A stretch of DNA of 51,393 bases from CAZBYL01 sp964496275 (lineage in GTDB: Bacteria; Synergistota; Synergistia; Synergistales; Synergistaceae). The position numbers and the translations under genes were made by a program. The notes under the pieces were generated by a model, which did not search any database, had not been told where the DNA came from, and worked only from the letters and a program-made list of their open reading frames with translations. This document shows positions 26,374-35,478 of this stretch, piece by piece. The stretch covers positions 1 to 51,393 of the forward strand of contig CAZBYL010000009.1 of the NCBI GenBank assembly GCA_964496275.1, written 5' to 3'. Each line of letters starts with the position of its first letter. The first letter of the stretch is position 1.

Positions 26374-26460
26374 TTGATTTATTTCTATGTTACTTTTATA
26401 ATACATAATATACCTTGTCGTGAGTACATACTGAGTACATACTGAGTACGGAATGGAGGA
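26374..26460 (+). promoter_or_regulatory. Integrase promoter, 11-bp repeats and ribosome site
   Basis: TTGATT (26374-26379) and TATAAT (26397-26402) are 17 bases apart. Three copies of TGAGTAC spaced 11 bp apart (26421, 26432, 26443; full unit TGAGTACATAC twice) follow in the leader, then GGAGGA (26455-26460) six bases before the ATG. The repeats may be integrase arm-type or repressor sites. Confidence 0.6.
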
Positions 26461-26466
26461 GAAACA

Positions 26467-27665
26467 ATGAATGCCAACCTGACCATAGCATATATTGAGC
26501 GTCAAAAACCGCAAGAGAAACGCTACGATATCAGGGACAAAATCATCAACGAGCTTATTTTGCGAGTGGAACCCAGCGGAAAAAAGACCTATCTGCTTGA
26601 CTGCAAAAAAACAAATGGCAAACGAACCTCTCTTAAAATAGGGGACGCCGCAGTCATGTCACCTTCACAGGCAAGAGAAATAGCAAAAGAAAAACTATAC
26701 CTTGTCTCGCAAGGGCTTGAACTCAGAGAAAAAAACAAATTAACGCTAAGGCGGCTAATTGATACATACTATAAAAACTGGACAGCGGACAACCATAAAG
26801 ACGGCAATCTGGCAATTAAAATGCTTGAAAACAACTTCGATGAATTCATGGGCACAGAACTAAATCAGATAACAAAACTCGATGTCGAACAATGGCGTTC
26901 AAAAAAATCAAAAGCGGCATCAAAGCCGCTACGGTAAACAGATACATATCTGCACTGCGTGGAGCCATAAATTGGGCATATACAAACGACCTCATTACCG
27001 AATACCCATTGGCGACACTCAGAAAAGCCAGAGAAACCGACAGCCGGACAAAAATACGCTACCTATCCGAAGACGAGCGCAAAAGACTCTTTGCGGTCAT
27101 AGACAAAAGGGAAACGGAACTGAAAGAAGCGCGCAAAAGAAGCAGACAACATACAAACCGGCTATACCTTCCGGATCTGGACGGCTACGCCTTTGCCGAC
27201 TACTTCAAGCCCCTTATAATAACCGCCCTCAACACCGGAGTTCGTAAAAACGCCCTATACTCCTTAAAATGGGATGACATAGACCTCAACACCGGCACAA
27301 TAACCCTACGTGCTGAAATAGCAAAATCAGGAAAACAAGACATAATTCCCATGAACCGTATCGTAAAAGCGACACTCACCGAATGGCACAAACAAAGCCG
27401 CGAAGAATATGTATTTCCATCTCCCAGAGGCGGAAAACTAGACAACTGCGACAAAGTTTGGGCGGCCGTAAAAAAAGAGGCAAAAATAGAAAACTTTAGA
27501 TTTCACGACATGAGACACGACTTCGCCTCACAACTGGTAATGAAAGGCGTTGACCTCAACACCGTAAGGGAACTAATGACCCATGCCGACATAGACACCA
27601 CACTTATATATGCCCACCTAGCCCCGGAAAAGAAAAAAGAGGCGGTAGACCGTCTATGCGACTAA
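26467..27665 (+). CDS. int: Tyrosine recombinase (phage integrase), split frame with likely -1 frameshift
   Basis: The zero frame (26467-26937) encodes an N-terminal arm-binding DUF4102-like domain and the start of the core-binding domain, and stops at TAA 26935-26937. The -1 frame (to 27665) continues the core-binding domain and holds the whole catalytic domain: Arg in NTGVRKNAL, Lys in AKSGKQ, H-D-M-R-H, then THADIDTTLIYAHL with the nucleophile Tyr. The join falls on A-AAA-AAA (26901-26907), giving R-S-K-K-I-K-S-G and a 399-residue protein of normal size. A 6-bp hairpin begins 5 bases after the slip site. It drives integration at the tRNA site beside it. Confidence 0.85.
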
Positions 27666-27683
27666 TCCACCGCCTCACCTCTG

Positions 27684-28226
27684 CTACACCTTCACCCCGC
27701 ACGCCACGGCAAGCGCCCTTGTCCTCCGGCACCAACCCTTCAAAAACACATGCTGACTCGGTCGCGCCTCAACAATCCTGTCATAAAAATTCAACCTCTT
27801 AATGACAAGCATCTTCGACAAAAACAGCCCGTTCGCCCATGCAAGCTTATAAAGCGCCTCCCGCGTCTGAGGCCCCCACTTACCGTCGATAACCACCTCA
27901 GCGCCGCACGAAACACAAGCCCGCTGCGCAATCTTCGCACACCCGCCAAGGCCGTGATTCACGCAGACGTCAAAAAGAATCATATCAACAGGCTCCCCAT
28001 AACGTCCCCAGTCATGCGGATCCCAATAACTTGCCCTATAAATTAAAAGGGCCTCGTCCTTCGACAAAGCCCTAACATTCGTATGTCCCACCAGCTTTTT
28101 CTTATAAGCGGCATTCAGCGCACCCTGAGTAATCCCCATATTGGTTGCGCCGCCCTTATCTGCGGGATGATTCACATACCCCCCCTCCCATGGCAGAGTA
28201 AACCGAATAGCCCGTTCCCAACTCAT
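27684..28226 (-). CDS. Endolysin, glycoside hydrolase family 108 (N-acetylmuramidase)
   Basis: A 180-residue protein with the GH108 signature E-G-G-Y-V-N-H-P-A-D-K-G-G-A-T-N near residue 14, where the Glu is catalytic. The C-terminal half fits the associated peptidoglycan-binding domain (VIDGKWGPQTREAL). It cleaves cell-wall peptidoglycan to release phage. It overlaps the holin-like gene by ATGA and is the last gene of the late operon, ending close to the convergent integrase gene. Confidence 0.92.
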   Translation of the reverse strand: MSWERAIRFTLPWEGGYVNHPADKGGATNMGITQGALNAAYKKKLVGHTNVRALSKDEALLIYRASYWDPHDWGRYGEPVDMILFDVCVNHGLGGCAKIAQRACVSCGAEVVIDGKWGPQTREALYKLAWANGLFLSKMLVIKRLNFYDRIVEARPSQHVFLKGWCRRTRALAVACGVKV

Positions 28227-28624
28227 TTAATGCCATACTTTCTATACATAGCCTCGATACGCTCATCAATACTCATCTCAGACGACACAACGACCTTCTC
28301 GGCCTCCGCCTTCGGCACATCCACCACCGCGGCTACCTTTGTAACCTGCTCCGGCGTCAAATCTTTCCAATCATGCCCCATAATAAGATTCAACTTATCA
28401 CAGGCATAATCCACAACAAGCCCGAATGCCGCACCATCAAACGGCTCCAAATACCACGGCAGCAGCACCATATCATCAAGCCGCTGCACGACATAAGCGC
28501 GCTTCTTCTCCGCACTCTCACCCGGTATTGTCTTCTCAGCCTCAATAACAAGCTGTACAGCCCACAACTTCAAAGACTCAACCGCACCCGCCGCAAACTT
28601 CAAAAGCAACTCCTTAACATTCAT
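28223..28624 (-). CDS. Holin-like lysis protein (LLH-like)
   Basis: A 133-residue protein directly before the endolysin gene, with GAGGAGG before its ATG. The segment VIEAEKTIPGESAEKKRAYVVQ resembles the LL-H holin family motif. Its N-terminus is amphipathic rather than a clear membrane helix, so the holin assignment rests on motif and position. Confidence 0.5.
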   Translation of the reverse strand: MNVKELLLKFAAGAVESLKLWAVQLVIEAEKTIPGESAEKKRAYVVQRLDDMVLLPWYLEPFDGAAFGLVVDYACDKLNLIMGHDWKDLTPEQVTKVAAVVDVPKAEAEKVVVSSEMSIDERIEAMYRKYGIK

Positions 28625-28636
28625 AAAAAACCCTCC

Positions 28637-28861
28637 TCACCGAATAACCTCATCAATTCTCTTATGAGCCGACTTTACAGAAGTCTCCACTGCGGCCAGC
28701 CGCTCCCCGTGACGTACGATATTCTCATCAAGCTTCTCAATAGCAAGTCCCAGCTTATTCATCGCTTTCTGCAAAGGCACAATAACCACAAAATACACAG
28801 CTCCCGAAACAGTCGTCACAATACCAAGGAAACCCACCACATCATCAAGATTAACAACCAC
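28637..28861 (-). CDS. Small membrane/coiled-coil lysis-cassette protein (XhlA-like)
   Basis: A 74-residue protein with one membrane helix (about 8-30) followed by a coiled coil, A-M-N-K-L-G-L-A-I-E-K-L-D-E-N to the C-terminus. This layout is typical of hemolysin XhlA-like or holin-associated proteins. The GTG start at 28861 has AGGAGG upstream. It precedes the holin-like and endolysin genes. Confidence 0.55.
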   Translation of the reverse strand: MVVNLDDVVGFLGIVTTVSGAVYFVVIVPLQKAMNKLGLAIEKLDENIVRHGERLAAVETSVKSAHKRIDEVIR

Positions 28862-28872
28862 GCGTCCACCTC

Positions 28873-31800
28873 CTACCGGCTCTCCGTATACTGTTCCAAT
28901 AGTCCCATCTCTCTTTCCATCTTTTCGGACACCTGCTCAAGCAGCCTCAAATAATACTCATAGGATTTAGTATCGCCCTCAAGATATGCCCGTTTGGCCA
29001 TCATCTTAATATTGGCTAAAGTCAACCCTGGAGCCTTACTTGTATCATTCTGCAAATTCCTTAAGCGATATCCTAAATCACGTTCAAGATCGACAGGATA
29101 ATTCTTCAGCCCTGTCAGTGTTTTAAGCCACTTCTGATTATCTGTAAGTTCCGTATGGTAGGGACGTGTCTTCCCGTCATCTGTTGCCGCATACATGTCA
29201 AAAATTCCACCGGGATTCATCCTATCAAAAGTCGCAAGAGCCCTAGTAAATGGCAGTACCTCCGAAAGCCTTTGAACTGTAGTAGGCATATTTATACCTA
29301 AATAATTCGTCCGTTCATTACCATATATCCAATCATCTGCCCCCTCGTTCTCACGCAGTTGGTCAATAGGTTTATCCCTATAGAAATCACGATTCGCGGC
29401 CAGTTCTGCGGCTACCTTAATGGGTGGACTAAGACTTGACGCAACATTGCTCATTATGTCCTTAGGTGATGACCCAAACTTAAAAACATCTGCCGTAGGC
29501 AGATAAGACCCCAACATAGTAAAATTCTCCTTACCATCAGGGCTTTTGCCGCCGTAAATCGAAAATTCGCGTCTCATCCACTCCGGCCTCACATTTTCAT
29601 CAGGCGGCTGCTCGTCCTGCGCATTTTCAATCGCTGACTTAATCTTTGGCATTACAGCCACCTTTCCGGGCCTTCGTGCCAGATTCTCAAACTGGGCCGG
29701 GATATTTTTTCTACTCCACGTATAGAACGGGAATACCCGCTTCAGCACATTATTCTCGAATGGCGTAATGTCTGCATAATCAAAAAGCGCATGGTTTACA
29801 GTCTTCGCCGCCTGCTCAAAAGAGTCTCCATCCTTCAATCGGCGAATAAAAAAAGCGAGCCGCCTGTTATTTTCAAGCGCCTCGCCTATCTTGACAGACC
29901 CCTTCAGGTCCCAGACGTGTTCTTTTATCTTCTTCGCGATACTTCGCCCACTTGCAGACTGGACAGGCACGATAAGGTCCTTGATTTCAGACACTTGGCC
30001 ATTTCCAATAACGCCGTAATCCTGCGCCTTTCTGTAAAGAGCTTTAGCGTCAATATCCCCCAATGCCCCTAGATTCAAAGTTTTTGCCGTGCCGCGCTGC
30101 ACGCTCATAGCAGTATGCATATCGCCCGGTACCTGTTGCGGTTTCCAGCCATTCATCCACCCGTTCCAAATATCGCCGACGGCGTTTCTTGTGTGATATT
30201 CGGGGAAAAGAAACAGTGTATAACGCTTCCATGCAGATTCATACGCCTTATATATATCAGAAAGCTGTTTCACGGATTCATCAGGCTGTGATACCATCTT
30301 CCAGCGTCCCTCAAGGATACGTGCCTTTTCTGGTGGCATAGGAGTTTCTGAAAGCCGCGTAAGTGTATCGCGGATAGGCAGCGTCTTTCCATCCTGCGTA
30401 AGGTAACGTTCCGGCACGTCAAGCTGTGGGCGTCGCCAGTTTGCTGGAGCGGCCCCTCCTACTGCGTCCAAATCCTTCTTTGCATTCTCATAAAAGAAAT
30501 TCAGCTGCTCCGCGCCAGAAATAGCCCTCTCGTTCCGCAGAGCCGCCTCCGTCGTGGCCTCCGCGAGATCCGTCTTGAACTTACCGGGAAACGCCTTGTT
30601 AATCTCATCCACAGTAGCATTGCGCACCGTCAGGTCATCAGGTGATACGCCCAGCTTCTGTGCTGTATCCCTCACCGACCCAACGAACTCTTCCCCGGTC
30701 TGCGGGTCGCGAATCCACTTATAATCACGCTGCATAGCCTGCGGTGTCTTCTTTGCAGGAAGGTTTGGGTTCCTCGAACGGAAAAATCCTCCTCCCTTTG
30801 CCTCCTTCTTCGCCTCATCCGTCAATGTATGCGGCGCGTAGGAATACCCGGCCTCGTCAATCTGCTCCAGGGGAATTCCAAGTTTCTTCATCATCGCGCG
30901 CTGCTCGTTCGTAAGCTTCGACACATCCTGCGCAATACCCAGCTTGACAGACTCCTGCTGCGGTGTTAATTTAACAGTCCCATCGCTCAAAGAGTCTGAC
31001 CCCAGATGTTGAACTGAGGACGAGGGTGGCGCCGCGGGGGCTCCGGACAGGCGTCCTTTAACCCTATCTCCCAAATACTCCAGTCTTGCGTCCTTTATGT
31101 TTTTTCTGATAGCATCCTCTATCTTGTTGCTTCTGTCAGATGTAACGAACTGAGTGACCTCACGTATACGGCCGTCTTTTTCCATCTCGGTTATAACCAC
31201 ATGCATTGTGTCTCCGCGTCCATAATTATAAACAGTGCCAAAATATTTATTCCCATTCTTCTGAGAAAATATAAAATCCGGACTGCTTAAAGACTCGGAT
31301 GCTAAATGGAGACTGGCAAGTCGTCCTGACTGAACTGGACCATAGACACCGTTTTTTGCGCTTCCGGAAAGCTGATGCTGAAGATAAGCTTCAAACGTCT
31401 TATCATTCCCGCCCGGCGCAAAATACGGCTTCACTCCGTTGATTTCTGGAAGGTCAGTATGCATAAGCCCGGAGAGTAGTTTTTTACCCTCTTCGATGAT
31501 TTCCGCCTCTTTGCCCTTCTTAGCCAGTGAGCCGCGCAAAGCTGCCTGCTTTTCTGGGGACAAATTTCTGCCTCCGAACTTATTCTCTCTAAGATTATCC
31601 ATCCACACGCCGCCGTTACGTTCATACCATCCTGCGGAACTCGCGCCGCCGAACGCGTCATTACCCAGCTCGTCAATAGACTTTCGAGCTGCAAGCCCCG
31701 TTTCGAGAATATCGTTCTGACGTATCCTGCGCTGCGTGTCAAGATTCTTCACACCCTCGTCCCATGCGTCATCACCTGAATAATTGACAAACTTGTTCAG

Positions 31801-32595
31801 CACCGGGACCTTAGGCAAAACTCGGCGTATAGTATCAGTGCCCTTCGCTATTTCAACGCTTGCCTTCTTCGGCATTACTGAAACCGGTCCAAACTTCGCA
31901 GCCGTCCACTGTCCCTTAGCAGCCTGCTTAGAGAGCGTCCTTGCAAGAGGTTCCTTTGCAGACTTCGCAAATTTAATCAGAGTCGGAGAAACGCCTTTTG
32001 CTCTAAGAGCACTCTCCGCTGCCCTCACTGCCTCCGGCGACGAGCTCATAAGTCCTCGCATAACGTCCTCACCGTGGAACTCGCCGATAGCCGCAAGAGC
32101 CTTTCCGGCCTTGCCCAGCTTCGTCAGCGCGCCAGCAGAAAAATAGGTCACTGGGTCTCCGGCAATATCAAGAGCAAACCCCACTCCGTGCTTGATATTC
32201 ACAGACTTACCGGAATTATCTACACCCTGCTTACTCCTGTGCCCCGCCGCAACAGACGGAATCGGCACATTCATATCCGGGAGCACCTCACTGAACGACG
32301 GATGCGCATTGCCTTTTAACGCCTCCAAGACAGAGGCATCCTTGTTGCCCTGCATTTGCTGGATACCAGAGACTATCATAGAGCGGGGGCGGTCGAGCTT
32401 CTCAAAAACGCTCATAACCGCCCCCGCTGTATTCTTCAAAACATTTCCCAGCCCTGAAGCCGACGGCAGGTTACGTGCACGCTCGTGCCCCTGTTGTGCC
32501 GAAGGGGCAGGAGAACGTGCCAAAAACTCCTCCGGACTTACAAATTGTCCTTCGCCTTGCTCATCCTGTGCTAAAAATTCCTCGGGAAGAATCAT
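28873..32595 (-). CDS. Large DNA-ejection/polyvalent virion protein with a nuclease-like insert
   Basis: A 1240-residue protein, the largest in the window. The N-terminal 300 residues include E-E-F-L-A repeats and an Ala/Lys-rich helical stretch. Residues of about 400-520 (SPDFIFSQKNGNKYFG, then DGRIREVTQFVTSD) resemble PBECR-type nuclease domains found in phage polyvalent proteins. The C-terminal third (LFLFPEYHTRNAVGDIWNGW and FPFYTWSRKNIPAQFENL) matches the large-polyvalent-protein-associated region of podovirus internal virion proteins. It probably enters the host with the genome. AGGAG lies upstream of the ATG at 32595. Confidence 0.65.
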   Translation of the reverse strand: MILPEEFLAQDEQGEGQFVSPEEFLARSPAPSAQQGHERARNLPSASGLGNVLKNTAGAVMSVFEKLDRPRSMIVSGIQQMQGNKDASVLEALKGNAHPSFSEVLPDMNVPIPSVAAGHRSKQGVDNSGKSVNIKHGVGFALDIAGDPVTYFSAGALTKLGKAGKALAAIGEFHGEDVMRGLMSSSPEAVRAAESALRAKGVSPTLIKFAKSAKEPLARTLSKQAAKGQWTAAKFGPVSVMPKKASVEIAKGTDTIRRVLPKVPVLNKFVNYSGDDAWDEGVKNLDTQRRIRQNDILETGLAARKSIDELGNDAFGGASSAGWYERNGGVWMDNLRENKFGGRNLSPEKQAALRGSLAKKGKEAEIIEEGKKLLSGLMHTDLPEINGVKPYFAPGGNDKTFEAYLQHQLSGSAKNGVYGPVQSGRLASLHLASESLSSPDFIFSQKNGNKYFGTVYNYGRGDTMHVVITEMEKDGRIREVTQFVTSDRSNKIEDAIRKNIKDARLEYLGDRVKGRLSGAPAAPPSSSVQHLGSDSLSDGTVKLTPQQESVKLGIAQDVSKLTNEQRAMMKKLGIPLEQIDEAGYSYAPHTLTDEAKKEAKGGGFFRSRNPNLPAKKTPQAMQRDYKWIRDPQTGEEFVGSVRDTAQKLGVSPDDLTVRNATVDEINKAFPGKFKTDLAEATTEAALRNERAISGAEQLNFFYENAKKDLDAVGGAAPANWRRPQLDVPERYLTQDGKTLPIRDTLTRLSETPMPPEKARILEGRWKMVSQPDESVKQLSDIYKAYESAWKRYTLFLFPEYHTRNAVGDIWNGWMNGWKPQQVPGDMHTAMSVQRGTAKTLNLGALGDIDAKALYRKAQDYGVIGNGQVSEIKDLIVPVQSASGRSIAKKIKEHVWDLKGSVKIGEALENNRRLAFFIRRLKDGDSFEQAAKTVNHALFDYADITPFENNVLKRVFPFYTWSRKNIPAQFENLARRPGKVAVMPKIKSAIENAQDEQPPDENVRPEWMRREFSIYGGKSPDGKENFTMLGSYLPTADVFKFGSSPKDIMSNVASSLSPPIKVAAELAANRDFYRDKPIDQLRENEGADDWIYGNERTNYLGINMPTTVQRLSEVLPFTRALATFDRMNPGGIFDMYAATDDGKTRPYHTELTDNQKWLKTLTGLKNYPVDLERDLGYRLRNLQNDTSKAPGLTLANIKMMAKRAYLEGDTKSYEYYLRLLEQVSEKMEREMGLLEQYTESR

Positions 32596-32608
32596 TCGAC
32601 CTCAACTC

Positions 32609-33694
32609 CTAATTGATAACATATCCATCATCAATAAGCATCTTTCTTGCCGCCTCTTCGGTTATATTATTGACTTTCGCATACTCAGCCAGCTTAGCGG
32701 CGGGAAAAAACTTCCCTCCCTGTGCATAAGGATTCTGAGCAGTCTCATAAAAGCCAACCTTATTCTTAAACATATACTGCGGATTTCGTGCAACGCTCTG
32801 AACATAAGCCTGAGCTTCGGAATTATTCCCGGCAATAGACGCCAGTCGTGCGCTAAAATCCTCCTTACTTGTCGAAAGCTGAATCGCATTTGCTACCATT
32901 GCGTCAATATTCTTCTTATCATTAAGAGACAACGTACCTCTTCCGCCCTGCCCCCTCTGATAACTCTTAAACCCCGTATCCGACACGCCGCCCGTTATAT
33001 CGTTATAAGACAGCACCTCGCCATTTGCCCCATAAACAGGAGAAAACCTCGGAATCTGCTCCTTTGCATAACCCATATCAGCAGTATGACGCTGTGCGGC
33101 GGCGGCAATCTCAGCCTTACGGATATCCGAGTCGGCCTCATAAACCTTAGTCGGATTCTTGCCATAAGCCACCTCACTATTTACCAACTTGCTGTTTCTC
33201 GGATTAAAAACAGACTGCACAGCCCTATCACCCGCATCTACAGAACTATACGTATAACCCGGATTAGTAAACTTCATAACCTCCTGCGGCTCCAAATCAT
33301 AACCTTGAGCTACAAGTGCACTCCTAAGAGCCGTCTGCGGGTCATTCTCCACATCAAAACTAAGCCCATTCACAACATCAGCCAACGCGCCGCCCTTATA
33401 AAGCGAATCATCAGCCGCAAAACGATTCCCATACATCTTCACATAAGGCTCAACCTCATCACCCGACATACCCGAAGCCGCGGCCGCCCTCATAAAATTC
33501 TCCCTCGTAGGCTCAACACCGGCCATAGCGTCAGCGAACGCACCCGTCCGTTTCCGCTGCTGCCTCACATCACGAGCAGCGGCGTCCCGCTGAAACATAC
33601 CGTTAATAAAATTACCTAAAATCCCGCTCGCCAGAGTCCCGCCAAGCTGCTCCCAAACCCCCGGCTGACGCGGTGGTGCAAAATAAACAGCCAC
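32609..33694 (-). CDS. Internal virion protein-like, function unknown
   Basis: A 361-residue, Ala-rich, mostly helical protein with a GTG start at 33694 and AGGAGG upstream. It opens with M-A-V-Y-F-A-P and a glycine-rich hydrophobic stretch (GTLASGILGNFINGMF) shared in pattern with the next gene upstream. It lies between two other late genes in the position of P22-type ejection proteins (gp7/gp20/gp16). No family is firmly recognised. Confidence 0.5.
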   Translation of the reverse strand: MAVYFAPPRQPGVWEQLGGTLASGILGNFINGMFQRDAAARDVRQQRKRTGAFADAMAGVEPTRENFMRAAAASGMSGDEVEPYVKMYGNRFAADDSLYKGGALADVVNGLSFDVENDPQTALRSALVAQGYDLEPQEVMKFTNPGYTYSSVDAGDRAVQSVFNPRNSKLVNSEVAYGKNPTKVYEADSDIRKAEIAAAAQRHTADMGYAKEQIPRFSPVYGANGEVLSYNDITGGVSDTGFKSYQRGQGGRGTLSLNDKKNIDAMVANAIQLSTSKEDFSARLASIAGNNSEAQAYVQSVARNPQYMFKNKVGFYETAQNPYAQGGKFFPAAKLAEYAKVNNITEEAARKMLIDDGYVIN

Positions 33695-33696
33695 AA

Positions 33697-33942
33697 CTAC
33701 CGCCTCCTATTAAACCCGTGCCACAAATCCTCATAATCCGGCTCACCGAACTGAGGCATAAAACTACCCGGCTGCCTAGGCACAGGCGCGCTCCGCTGAA
33801 CAGACGGAGCTTGACCTCCTTTATTGCCGAAACTGCCTACAATCCCGCCAAGCAGCCCATTAACAGCCATACCAGTGACATTCCCCAGCAAATTATTCCA
33901 AAAACCGCCTCCGCCATAATTAGGCGCATAATAAACAGCCAT
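33697..33942 (-). CDS. Small Gly-rich virion protein, function unknown
   Basis: An 81-residue protein starting M-A-V-Y-Y-A-P, followed by a hydrophobic Gly-rich segment (NLLGNVTGMAVNGLLGGIVG) and a Pro/Gln-rich tail. The start resembles that of the 361-residue neighbour, suggesting a duplicated virion-targeting or membrane-active N-terminus. A good Shine-Dalgarno precedes the ATG. Function not known. Confidence 0.5.
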   Translation of the reverse strand: MAVYYAPNYGGGGFWNNLLGNVTGMAVNGLLGGIVGSFGNKGGQAPSVQRSAPVPRQPGSFMPQFGEPDYEDLWHGFNRRR

Positions 33943-33944
33943 AC

Positions 33945-34556
33945 CTACTTCCCTCCCTGCGACACCACATGGTCATAATCCTCACTGCCGCTGTAAATAC
34001 TCTGCCAATCCTTCCAAAAACGATACGGATCCTGATACTGAGCAGACAGAGAATCGGCCAGCAGCCCCGGCACCTTCGCATAACTCTGCATAGCATTGTT
34101 ATAATTATTCGACACAGAATTATAAGCATCCAAATAATTCTTAGCATAAGCATTGGCGGCCGAATCCCCCATAGCATTAACACTTCTGTTCAGCACCGAA
34201 GAATTGACAACTCCGCGCGAACCCAGACTATTCAGACTCGACCCTAGAGACAAATCCATATCACGGGAAATACTCTTACGCATATTATCAGTAATAGCCG
34301 TAGGAATAGACCCCGTAGACACAACATCGTGAAGCCCCGACGCCATATCGTCATAATAACCCAACGCCTTATTGCTGCGCTCCTTCATCGCACCATAATC
34401 ACGCGCATAATTCTCCCCCGAAAAAACCCCCGACAAAGAATCCGCAATCTGATTACGAAGAGCCGTAAGCTTAGGATCCTCAGGGTCACGCTTGCGATAA
34501 GTAGTAGTCTCGGAACCGCCTCCGCCGAAAAACCCCAAATCAACAAACCTAATCAC
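33945..34556 (-). CDS. Phage internal/tail-associated protein, function unknown
   Basis: A 203-residue protein with GTG start overlapping the previous stop (GTGA). The N-terminus L-G-F-F-G-G-G-G-S-E is followed by a helical, Ser/Asn-rich body. Position between tail and ejection-protein genes suggests an internal virion component. Not recognised beyond that. Confidence 0.5.
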   Translation of the reverse strand: MIRFVDLGFFGGGGSETTTYRKRDPEDPKLTALRNQIADSLSGVFSGENYARDYGAMKERSNKALGYYDDMASGLHDVVSTGSIPTAITDNMRKSISRDMDLSLGSSLNSLGSRGVVNSSVLNRSVNAMGDSAANAYAKNYLDAYNSVSNNYNNAMQSYAKVPGLLADSLSAQYQDPYRFWKDWQSIYSGSEDYDHVVSQGGK

Positions 34557-34963
34557 TCAATCGCCTCCCTACTATCATCAAGCGACACCACATAATGATA
34601 AAGAGGCGCACCCCCTCTATCCTCCACATAATCAAGACGTCCGTCCGAAAACCTCAAAAAAACCTCAGGCCGCCTCCGCGAAAAACAACGAACAAACCTA
34701 AACCCCAAATGAGAAACAGCCTTCACAAGCTCAAAAGCCTTACGCCGCAAAAACTTCCCATTCCCGCACATCTTACAAATAATCACACAACGCTCCGAAA
34801 AATCAAAAACAAAAGTAAAAAACCCGAATTCAGGGAAAAAAACAAACTCCTCATCCGGCAAAAAACCAACATCCCTATCACAAACCACCCGCCGCCTATA
34901 AACCTCAATCCACTCATCAAGCGTCTTAGGCCCCTTAAAATCATCACTCCTGCGGCCACTCAA
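34553..34963 (-). CDS. Phage hypothetical protein
   Basis: A protein of about 136 residues. The start is set at a TTG (34963) behind GAGGAGG, because an ATG at 35011 would overlap the upstream gene by 68 bases without a Shine-Dalgarno. It is aromatic- and Arg-rich (E-F-V-F-F-P-E-F-G-F-F-T-F-V-F) and contains I-C-K-M-C-G-N. An acetyltransferase-like fold is conceivable but not supported by clear motifs. Confidence 0.45.
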   Translation of the reverse strand: MSGRRSDDFKGPKTLDEWIEVYRRRVVCDRDVGFLPDEEFVFFPEFGFFTFVFDFSERCVIICKMCGNGKFLRRKAFELVKAVSHLGFRFVRCFSRRRPEVFLRFSDGRLDYVEDRGGAPLYHYVVSLDDSREAIE

Positions 34964-35468
34964 CAGCTTCAGCCTCCTCGGCACTCTCCGCCGCGCGCAC
35001 AGCCATCTCAAGCCTCTGCTGAGTGCCCAGAATCTCTCTCATCTTTTCTTTCGCCGCAGTATAATTATTTTTAATCAGCGAAGCGAACGCCGTAAGCTCA
35101 CTCTGCGAAGGTATCTTGTTCAGCCTCACGGAAAGCAGCCCCTGCACGAACAGCGAATCCTCAAGCCTCCCGCCCTCTCCAAGCAGATAAAGCGCACCCG
35201 AATACTGCTCGGCAAAAGTATCAATCTCGCCCTGAGAATATCCGGCTCGCACAGCGTCCCGCAACTGGTTCGACTTAGCGACTATCTCCCTGACCTTGTA
35301 CATTTTCATTTCGTCAAGCGTCGGCTCCGGCACAATGTCCTCAACCATCTCCACCCCAAGAGAAAGCAAAATCTCCTCCGTAAGAACTGCCGGAAGAGAT
35401 TTGTTGGGAAACCATTTGCGGACGCCGTTTAGGTAATTTGTTTCCTGATTTTGATATTTGTATTTCAT
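34944..35468 (-). CDS. Phage hypothetical protein next to the tail-fibre genes
   Basis: A 174-residue, acidic, helix-rich protein beginning M-K-Y-K-Y-Q-N-Q-E-T-N-Y. Its position straight after the fibre genes is where tail-fibre assembly proteins often lie, but no diagnostic motif is visible. GAGGTGAAG precedes the ATG. Confidence 0.5.
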   Translation of the reverse strand: MKYKYQNQETNYLNGVRKWFPNKSLPAVLTEEILLSLGVEMVEDIVPEPTLDEMKMYKVREIVAKSNQLRDAVRAGYSQGEIDTFAEQYSGALYLLGEGGRLEDSLFVQGLLSVRLNKIPSQSELTAFASLIKNNYTAAKEKMREILGTQQRLEMAVRAAESAEEAEAVEWPQE

Positions 35469-35478
35469 TTCTTCACCT

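Noticed and set aside
32192..33619. Plus-strand 475-codon ORF opposite the ejection-protein genes
   Set aside because: Antisense shadow with low-complexity Ile/Arg/Leu/Ser composition; both minus-strand genes here have good ribosome sites.
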